A stretch of DNA of 47,320 bases, from the NCBI GenBank assembly GCA_030836325.1, contig JAURQC010000117.1, positions 1-47,320 of the forward strand, read 5' to 3'. Position numbers and translations under genes: made by a program. This document shows positions 41,917-47,320 of the stretch, in pieces; positions within the stretch are counted from its first letter, which is position 1; the number at the start of each line of letters is the position of its first letter. The notes under the pieces were generated by a model. It saw only the letters and a list, made by a program, of their open reading frames with translations, did no database searches and was not told the DNA's origin. The stretch is from Candidatus Nanopelagicales bacterium (GTDB lineage: Bacteria > Actinomycetota > Actinomycetes > S36-B12).

Positions 41917-43077
41917 CTAATAGGACTTAGGAAGTCCGAGTACGTGTTGGCCCAGGTAAGCCAAGACGAGGTTGTTGTTGATCGGTGCTACCTGATAGAG
42001 CCGGGTCTCACGGAACTTGCGTTCGACGTCGTACTCCACTGCGAAACCGAATCCGCCGTGGGTGTCGAGTGCAGCGTTTGCTGCGGCCCATGAGGCCTCG
42101 GATGCTAGGAATTTGGCCATATTTGCCTGAGCCGCGCACTTTTCCCCGGCGTCGTAACGCGCTGCGGAGTCGAAACGGACGAGGTCTGCTGCGCAGAGTT
42201 GCGCGTACGCACGTGCGAGTGGGAACTGCACGCCCTGATTAGACCCGATCGGACCGCCGAACACTTCGCGCTCATTGGCGTAGTCGGTCGCTTTCCGGAG
42301 TAGGAAGCGACCGTCTCCGATGCATTCCGCGGCGATGAGGATCCGCTCGGCATTCATGCCGTCGAGGATGTAGCGGAATCCCTTTCCCTCCTCGCCGATG
42401 AGCGCATTCTCGGGAATCACGACACCATCGAAGAAGACTTCAGTGGTGTTGTGGTTGATCATCGTCTTGATCGGAGAGATAGTAAGTCCGGGTAATTCGC
42501 GGATGTCGAACAAGAACACCGAAAGCCCATCGGTCGGTTTCTCGCACTCTTCCATCGGAGTGGTCCGCGCAAGCAGCAGCATCAGGTCCGAATACAGAGC
42601 GCGGGAGGTCCAGATCTTCTGGCCGTCGATGCGCCATCCGTCGGCTACCCGTGTGGCCTTCGTGCGGATTCTGGTCGTCTCAGAACCCGCGCCCGGCTCG
42701 GTGACGCCGAACGCTTGCAGGCGAAGTTCTCCGGCGGCGATCCGGGGGAGGTATTCGGCCTTCTGCTCGGGACTCCCGTGTCGAAGGACAGTCCCCATTA
42801 CATACATCTGGGCGTGGCATGCGGCTGGATTGCCACCGGAGGCGGAGATCTCCTCCATGATCACTGAGGCCTCAGTCAACGTGGCACCGCCTCCGGAGTA
42901 CTCCTCGGGAATCAGCGCCGCCAGGAAGCCCGAGTCGGTCAGGGCCCGGACGAACTCCGAGGGATAGGAGTCAGGTTCGAGGGAACGCCAGTAGGCCCCG
43001 TCAAAGGGTTCGCATACCTGGCGAACCCCGTCTCGCAGGTCGTCGTACTCTGAGGGTCCGGATAACTTCACGACCAA
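41917..43077 (-). CDS. Acyl-CoA dehydrogenase (noncanonical catalytic base)
   Basis: A 386-residue ACAD with FAD-site motifs LQAFGVTEPGAGSETTRIRTKA and the KIWTSRALYSDLMLLLART strand. The canonical C-terminal glutamate (YEGT) is replaced: the sequence reads YQVAPINNN with Pro365 in that place. Glutamates in NAERILIAAEC (Glu244, Glu251) lie near where isovaleryl-CoA dehydrogenase keeps its base, so dehydrogenation remains plausible. TTG 43077 and GTG 43071 are candidate starts; neither has a clear ribosome site and the promoter dyad is adjacent, suggesting a leaderless message. Divergent from the aldehyde dehydrogenase gene. Confidence 0.88.
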   Translation of the reverse strand: MVVKLSGPSEYDDLRDGVRQVCEPFDGAYWRSLEPDSYPSEFVRALTDSGFLAALIPEEYSGGGATLTEASVIMEEISASGGNPAACHAQMYVMGTVLRHGSPEQKAEYLPRIAAGELRLQAFGVTEPGAGSETTRIRTKATRVADGWRIDGQKIWTSRALYSDLMLLLARTTPMEECEKPTDGLSVFLFDIRELPGLTISPIKTMINHNTTEVFFDGVVIPENALIGEEGKGFRYILDGMNAERILIAAECIGDGRFLLRKATDYANEREVFGGPIGSNQGVQFPLARAYAQLCAADLVRFDSAARYDAGEKCAAQANMAKFLASEASWAAANAALDTHGGFGFAVEYDVERKFRETRLYQVAPINNNLVLAYLGQHVLGLPKSY

Positions 43078-43078
43078 T

Positions 43079-43102
43079 TTGTATCATTGATAAGAAATAC
43101 AA
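43079..43102. promoter_or_regulatory. Dyad TTGTAT-N12-ATACAA between divergent dehydrogenase genes
   Basis: Perfect 6-bp arms around a 12-nt centre, with an inner palindrome TATCA-T-TGATA at 43082-43092. It fills most of the 41-bp gap between the acyl-CoA dehydrogenase (minus) and aldehyde dehydrogenase (plus) genes. Its A+T content contrasts with the surroundings. The GntR regulator in the plus-strand operon is the likely binder, acting on both promoters at once. Confidence 0.6.
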
Positions 43103-43118
43103 GCACCCTGGATGGCTC

Positions 43119-44630
43119 ATGTTGCAGACCCCCGGTTCCACGTACGCCCCCTCTGAGGAATGGACCTCGAGGCTGGGCTCCCTTCGCTACCCGACCGACC
43201 TCTTGATAAACGGGAAATGGCAGCGCGGTGATCAGCGCCTGGAGGTGGTTAGCCCGATCGACGGATCAATCGTCACCGAGGTGGCGGCCGCCGACGCGGC
43301 CACCGTCGACGAGGCGGTTCGCGTCGCCAGACGAGCTTTCGAGGATGGACGCTGGTCCGGATTACCTCCGGCGGAGCGGAAAGCCGTTCTGGTGCGTTGG
43401 TCGCAGTTGTGCCACGAACATCGTGAGGACCTGGCCTTGCTCCATGCACTCGAGATGGGCAAGCCCGCGCGCGAGGCGCGCGATGTTGACATGCGCGCGG
43501 TAGTTCGAACGATCCAGTGGTTCGGCGAAGCTATCGACAAGATCCTTGACGAAATTCCTAACGTCCCTTCCTCGAGCGTCGCACTAGTTCAGCGTGAACC
43601 GGCCGGTGTAGTAGGCGCGGTGGTGCCGTGGAACTTCCCGCTCACGATGGCTGCATGGAAGGTTGCGCCTGCATTAGCGACGGGGTGCACCGTCGTCCTC
43701 AAGCCAGCTGAACAGTCGCCGTTGTCGGCACTCCTCCTCGCTGAGTTGGCATTGGAAGCCGGACTCCCCGACGGCGTGCTCAACGTCGTGAATGGACTCG
43801 GGCATTTAGCAGGTAAAGCGTTGGGTGAGCACCCGGACGTGGACGTACTGACTTTCACTGGCTCGACCGCTGTAGGACGGAAATTCATGGAGTACTCCGC
43901 ATCCTCGAACTTGAAGCGTGTATGGCTGGAGCTCGGTGGCAAAGGTGCGAACGTGATCTTTCCCGATGCCGACCTGGACAAAGCTGCGAGCACGGCGGCA
44001 TGGTCAATCTTCTACAACGCGGGTCAAATGTGCACAGCAGGATCCCGATTGCTGGTACACGAGTCCATTCACGACCAGGTTGTCGAACGTGTGCTCACCA
44101 TCGCTGCATCGATGCAGCCGGCGAACCCCCTCGCAGAGGAGGCGCCGCTCGGTGCCCTCGTCAGTGCTCAGCATCGAGATAGCGTTCACGGCATGGTGGA
44201 GGAAGGTGTGGGCCAAAGTGGGGACCTTCTCAGCGGAGGCGCACCGGTCCTGACCGACACCGGAGGCGCCTACTACCCGCCCACAGTGGTCGACAACGTC
44301 CGCCCGGATTCCCTGCTCGCTCAACGTGAGCTCTTCGGTCCCGTCCTGGCGATAACTACATTTGCCGATGAGACCGAAGCACTGAATCTGGCGAACGGCA
44401 CTCCGTACGGACTTGCGTCGGCCGTGTGGACGAACGACCTCTCTCGGGCGCACCGCTTCTCACGGAATCTGAAGATGGGTGTTGTGTGGGTGAACTGTTA
44501 CGAAGAGGGCGATTTGACCGTGCCTTTCGGTGGAGTCAAGCAATCAGGGTTTGGACGCGACAAGAGCCTGCACGCATTGGATAAATTTTTTGACATCAAG
44601 ACCACATGGATGGAATTGGGGGAGGAGTAG
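43119..44630 (+). CDS. Aldehyde dehydrogenase, PuuC-like
   Basis: A 503-residue aldehyde dehydrogenase. The catalytic Cys305 is in NAGQMCTAGSR, the base Glu271 in LELGGKGAN, with VVPWNFPLTMAAWKVAPALATG and FTGSTAVGRKF for cofactor binding. It resembles PuuC, which oxidises gamma-glutamyl-aminoaldehydes. Its operon partners (GntR regulator, PuuD-like hydrolase) support such a role. The N-terminal 25 residues are extra compared with the family. No strong ribosome site precedes ATG 43119. The end lies inside the GntR frame but before its likely start. Confidence 0.9.
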   Translation: MLQTPGSTYAPSEEWTSRLGSLRYPTDLLINGKWQRGDQRLEVVSPIDGSIVTEVAAADAATVDEAVRVARRAFEDGRWSGLPPAERKAVLVRWSQLCHEHREDLALLHALEMGKPAREARDVDMRAVVRTIQWFGEAIDKILDEIPNVPSSSVALVQREPAGVVGAVVPWNFPLTMAAWKVAPALATGCTVVLKPAEQSPLSALLLAELALEAGLPDGVLNVVNGLGHLAGKALGEHPDVDVLTFTGSTAVGRKFMEYSASSNLKRVWLELGGKGANVIFPDADLDKAASTAAWSIFYNAGQMCTAGSRLLVHESIHDQVVERVLTIAASMQPANPLAEEAPLGALVSAQHRDSVHGMVEEGVGQSGDLLSGGAPVLTDTGGAYYPPTVVDNVRPDSLLAQRELFGPVLAITTFADETEALNLANGTPYGLASAVWTNDLSRAHRFSRNLKMGVVWVNCYEEGDLTVPFGGVKQSGFGRDKSLHALDKFFDIKTTWMELGEE

Positions 44631-44653
44631 TCGTGGCGGTTCAAGGAGGTCAG

Positions 44654-45328
44654 ATGCGTAGGCGTCGTCGTCGGAACCTCGCCGAGGACGCAGCCGAACA
44701 TATACGCTCTGCCATTCTCTCGGGTGACCTCAGGCCGGGCGAGCGCATTGATCAGGACGCCATCGCAGAGCATCTGGGCGTGAGCCGGCTTCCGGTGCGA
44801 GAGGCCTTGATTTCGTTGGATCAGGAAGGCCTTATTAACGTCATTCCTAGGCGCGGGGCCTATGTCGCTTCGTTCAGTCGCGAGGATGTCATCGACCACT
44901 ACCAACTCTTCGGACAGGTGGCCGGCCTTGCTGCCGCGCGCGCAGTGGTGCGTATGGATGATGCCGATGTTGCTAGGTTGATCGAGCTCAACAGACGGTT
45001 GAGTCGCGCTGAGAACGTCGTCGAACAAGAGCAGTTGAATCACGAGTTTCACCGCACCATCAATCTCTCATGCGCTAGCCAGCGCATCTTGTCAATGCTC
45101 GGGTTGCTGTCTCGCTCGCTACCGATGCCCTACGACAAACTTCCTCCCGAGTGGCTTGCCGACGCAGATCAGCAGCACTCGGACATCTTGGACGCATTCA
45201 CTCGAAGGGACACACTCGCAGCGCAGCGATCCATGGAGCAGCACATCTCGGCAAGCGGTCGACACGCCGTCGACGTCTTGGACCGCCTACATTTCTTTGA
45301 CGCGAGTGAGAAACAGGAAACCGCATGA
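44654..45328 (+). CDS. GntR family transcriptional regulator, FadR/FCD type
   Basis: A 224-residue regulator. The N-terminal winged helix is AEHIRSAILSGDLRPGERI then IAEHLGVSRLPVREALISLDQEGLINVIPRRGAYV; the C-terminal helical FCD domain (about residues 85-215) has the metal/ligand-type histidines in NHEFHRTI and QQHSDIL and EQHI. FCD regulators sense carboxylates and similar ligands. ATG 44654 is chosen because of AAGGAGG at 44643-44649; the frame is open to 44606 inside the dehydrogenase gene. It overlaps the PuuD-like gene by four bases. Likely controls its own operon and the divergent acyl-CoA dehydrogenase. Confidence 0.92.
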   Translation: MRRRRRRNLAEDAAEHIRSAILSGDLRPGERIDQDAIAEHLGVSRLPVREALISLDQEGLINVIPRRGAYVASFSREDVIDHYQLFGQVAGLAAARAVVRMDDADVARLIELNRRLSRAENVVEQEQLNHEFHRTINLSCASQRILSMLGLLSRSLPMPYDKLPPEWLADADQQHSDILDAFTRRDTLAAQRSMEQHISASGRHAVDVLDRLHFFDASEKQETA

Positions 45329-46020
45329 GCAGACCAGTCATCGGGCTTTCGACCTACTTCGAACCCGCTGAGTGGGGGCTTTGGAGCATCGAAGCGGCGC
45401 TCATTCCCCGGTGGTACCTCGATGTGTTCGGAGAGGCAGGAGCGGACGTAGTCCTCCTGCCTCCGGGCACGTCTTCCGATGCACTTTCTCGGATTGATGG
45501 CCTCGTGATCGCGGGTGGCGCGGATGTGGATGCTCGGCTGTATGGAGAGCAATCTCACGAGTCCGCCGATACCCCTCGAGAATCTCGCGACGCCACTGAG
45601 TTAGCAATGTATCGCCGTGCCAGAGAACGGCATATGCCGTTTCTCGGCATTTGCCGGGGCGCTCAGATCATGGCGGTCGCCCACGGTGGTGCGTTGCACC
45701 AGCACTTGCCGGAGGTAACCGACCTGGCACATAAGCAGGCACCCTTGGTCTTCGTCGAGCACTCGGCACGTTTCACTGAGGGGTCACGGATCTCAACCAT
45801 CTTCGGGACTCTCGAACTGACGGTGAATTCCTTCCATCATCAGGCGATCAAGGACGCTGGAGATCTCACTGTGACCGGGTGGGCCCCTGACGAGACGGTG
45901 GAGGTTGTGGAAAATCCCACGGCCGCCTTTGCCGTGGGAGTCCAGTGGCACCCGGAGCACCCGGATCGGCGGATCATCGACCGTCCTTTGATCGACTCCT
46001 TCTTGCGCGCCTGCTCCTAG
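45325..46020 (+). CDS. Gamma-glutamyl-gamma-aminobutyrate hydrolase family protein (PuuD-like, peptidase C26)
   Basis: A 231-residue C26-family enzyme. The triad is Cys110 (GICRGAQ), His209 and Glu211 (VQWHPEH), and the N-terminal PVIGLSTYFEP and GLVIAGGADVDARLYG are typical of PuuD-like hydrolases. The family cleaves the gamma-glutamyl bond of oxidised gamma-glutamyl amines, freeing glutamate. Neighbouring PuuC-like dehydrogenase and a regulator match the Puu operon logic; the ligase would be one of the three GS-like proteins, not in this operon. The end overlaps the convergent lipoprotein gene by four bases. Confidence 0.9.
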   Translation: MSRPVIGLSTYFEPAEWGLWSIEAALIPRWYLDVFGEAGADVVLLPPGTSSDALSRIDGLVIAGGADVDARLYGEQSHESADTPRESRDATELAMYRRARERHMPFLGICRGAQIMAVAHGGALHQHLPEVTDLAHKQAPLVFVEHSARFTEGSRISTIFGTLELTVNSFHHQAIKDAGDLTVTGWAPDETVEVVENPTAAFAVGVQWHPEHPDRRIIDRPLIDSFLRACS

Positions 46021-46796
46021 ATCGGGGCGGGGATTGCGTCTGCCGTCTCGGGGACATTGATGGGTGAGGGTTCGGAGAAGCTGTTGAGCAGATCCATGGT
46101 GGTCGCGGAGATTGGATCACCATCTGCGCTTTCGGCTTGGTACTCGCGAAGGATGCGGATCATTCGACCCTGGTCATCCACCCAGATCGTGGCGACGAGG
46201 CTCGATGGTGTGGCCTCGTCCAAAACAGTCATTTCTTCCCCGCTGAATCCCATGATCGACGCCCCGATCGCTGGATCGAGTGAGGCTTCGAATCGGGTTG
46301 TCTCGACTCCGAGGACCTGCTCGAGCCCCACTCGAGTGATGTTGTCGGCCGTATCGAGCCCACGAAGGGGTGAGAAGCCCACTTTCGTTGGAACTCCTGT
46401 CTCAGAATCCAAGGTGAACCAGGTGCCGTCGAGTTCGAGGAAGTGCCCGTCGACGCTTTGAATCTCCCGCGTTGTTGCCAATTCGTCAGACCACGTGATG
46501 TCGCCGAAGGCAGCGTCGATGTCGACGACGCCGACGCCGGCGACTATGCGCTCGAAGCCTTCGACATTCGTGATCAACTGTGATTCCAGCGAAGCCTGAC
46601 CTCTCGTATTCGCCACGGCGTTCTCCCACTGTTCGGCAGGTGAAGATTCCTGCGCTGTCGGTGCGTCAACAGAGGGCGATTGGGTCGGAGAAGGGGACGG
46701 CGACGGGGAGGACGACGGATCTGTGCCCGTCGGTTCGCTGCTACAGCCGGCCAGCCCGATGAGTGCTGCTGCCACCACAGCCAGGGACTTACTCAC
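46017..46796 (-). CDS. Lipoprotein, LppX/LprG-like fold suspected
   Basis: A 259-residue lipoprotein with lipobox GLAGC (Cys18) and a long Ser/Pro repeat linker (PSSSPSPSPSPTQSPS). The mature part alternates beta strands: ASLESQLITNVEGFERI, DITWSDELATTREIQSV, FLELDGTWFTLDSE, VATIWVDDQGRMIRILREYQ. This layout resembles the actinobacterial LppX/LprAFG lipid-binding lipoproteins, though I cannot confirm it. It should sit on the outer face of the membrane. Its relation to the neighbouring catabolic genes is unclear. ATG 46796 gives a complete signal peptide. Confidence 0.78.
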   Translation of the reverse strand: MSKSLAVVAAALIGLAGCSSEPTGTDPSSSPSPSPSPTQSPSVDAPTAQESSPAEQWENAVANTRGQASLESQLITNVEGFERIVAGVGVVDIDAAFGDITWSDELATTREIQSVDGHFLELDGTWFTLDSETGVPTKVGFSPLRGLDTADNITRVGLEQVLGVETTRFEASLDPAIGASIMGFSGEEMTVLDEATPSSLVATIWVDDQGRMIRILREYQAESADGDPISATTMDLLNSFSEPSPINVPETADAIPAPI

Positions 46797-46855
46797 CGGC
46801 TAAGTGCATCACACCTCAGCTCAGACCTATTGGTCGCGAGCCCATTTCCCACTCT

Positions 46856-47320
46856 CTACTGGTCGCGCAGCATTCGCCTCAGAATCTTTCCCGATGCAGA
46901 TTTGGGAATCTCATCTGTAAATACGATGTCGTGCACCACCTTGTAGGTGGCCACGTGCTCGGCGGTGTACGCCGTGATGTCCTCTGGGCTCACGTCCTGG
47001 CCGGGCTTCACCACGATGAATGCCCGCGGCCGTTCGCCAGCTTCGTCGTCGGGAACTCCGATCACCGCTGCGTCGGCTATGCCCGGATGGGTCAGAAGCA
47101 GAGCCTCAAGTTCGGCTGGTGCTACCTGGAAGCCCTTGAACTTGATGAGCTCCTTGACGCGGTCAACGATCGTCAGGTGTCCGTCCTCATCGATGAAACC
47201 GACGTCACCGGTATGTAGCCACCCGTCCTCGTCGATGGTGATCGCAGTCGCCTCCGGGTTGTTGAGATAGCCCTTCATGACCTGGGGTCCTCGCACCCAC
47301 AACTCGCCGACTCCACCCAC
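46856..47320 (-). CDS. AMP-forming acyl-CoA ligase, 4-coumarate-CoA ligase-like, C-terminal part (5' end outside window)
   Basis: The last 154 residues of an ANL ligase; the gene enters from the right edge. It has LWVRGPQVMKGYLNNPEAT, the TGD motif in WLHTGDVGFIDEDGHLTIVDRVKELIKFKGFQVAP, and the catalytic lysine in PKSASGKILRR. The FKGFQVAPAELE hinge is typical of 4-coumarate-CoA-ligase-like and medium-chain ligases, in contrast to the benzoate-type ligase at 33022. Substrate cannot be told without the N-terminal domain. The 59-bp gap to the lipoprotein gene holds a near-repeat of the last 12 bases of this gene (46827-46838 against 46856-46867). Confidence 0.9.
   Translation of the reverse strand: MGGVGELWVRGPQVMKGYLNNPEATAITIDEDGWLHTGDVGFIDEDGHLTIVDRVKELIKFKGFQVAPAELEALLLTHPGIADAAVIGVPDDEAGERPRAFIVVKPGQDVSPEDITAYTAEHVATYKVVHDIVFTDEIPKSASGKILRRMLRDQ

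Noticed and set aside
46856..47320. Truncated ligase as a pseudogene
   Set aside because: The frame is open to the window edge and all C-terminal motifs are intact; it is cut by the window, not broken.
1..47320. CRISPR arrays, tRNA/rRNA genes, insertion sequences, prophage
   Set aside because: No regularly spaced repeats, no cloverleaf or rRNA-like stretch, and no transposase, integrase or phage protein was recognised on either strand.

Overview
The window (about 47.3 kb, roughly 60% G+C) looks like a chromosomal segment of an actinomycete-type bacterium (Actinomycetota; I cannot fix the class). The reasons are the housekeeping order mfd - SurA-like lipoprotein - mazG, GTG/TTG starts, many 1-20 bp gene overlaps, a luciferase-like (F420-type) oxidoreductase, three cytochromes P450, and several small lipoproteins. 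No rRNA, tRNA, CRISPR array, transposase or integrase was seen, and no gene-free stretch exceeds about 105 bases.

Layout. 1-3.4 kb: end of mfd, SurA-like lipoprotein, mazG, DUF885 protein. 3.5-10.2 kb: amidohydrolase, sulfatase and a complete NitT/TauT/SsuABC-type ABC importer, one orientation. 10.2-16.1 kb: envelope region with a lipoprotein, a MacAB-like adaptor/ATPase/permease set, a small membrane protein, an I78-like lipoprotein and a DUF4349 lipoprotein. 16.1-22.6 kb (minus strand): MarR regulator, CYP255/GcoA-like P450, HpaE-like aldehyde dehydrogenase, class III extradiol dioxygenase, FAH-family hydrolase, P450-type ferredoxin and ferredoxin reductase. This reads as aryl-ether (or similar) demethylation feeding a homoprotocatechuate-type meta-cleavage pathway. 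22.7-31.7 kb: a second P450, glutamine-amidotransferase-like hydrolase, glutamine-synthetase-like ligase, LLM oxidoreductase, acetoacetate-decarboxylase-family protein, TetR regulator, then a minus-strand operon of alpha/beta hydrolase, NicX-type dihydroxypyridine dioxygenase and a second GS-like ligase. 31.8-36.3 kb: acyl-CoA-dehydrogenase-like flavoprotein, aromatic-acid CoA ligase, amino acid/amine permease. 36.4-46.0 kb: third P450 with an alcohol dehydrogenase, third GS-like ligase with a second GATase-like hydrolase and a class III CoA transferase, acyl-CoA dehydrogenase, aldehyde dehydrogenase, GntR regulator and PuuD-like gamma-glutamyl hydrolase. The window ends with a lipoprotein and the 3' part of a second acyl-CoA ligase.

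How it may work together. The standout pattern is three GS-like gamma-glutamyl ligases and three class I GATase-like hydrolases interleaved with P450s, dehydrogenases, a NicX-type ring-cleaving enzyme and CoA-dependent steps. By analogy with the Puu (putrescine), Ipu (isopropylamine) and Tdn/Atd (aniline) pathways, the inferred logic is: import an amine, mask it as a gamma-glutamyl amide, oxidise it, remove glutamate, then cleave a ring and pass CoA esters to central metabolism. A recurring 20-bp dyad (ATCGTT-N8-AACGAT type) in four intergenic regions ties several of these operons into what may be one regulon. Substrates cannot be fixed from sequence alone.
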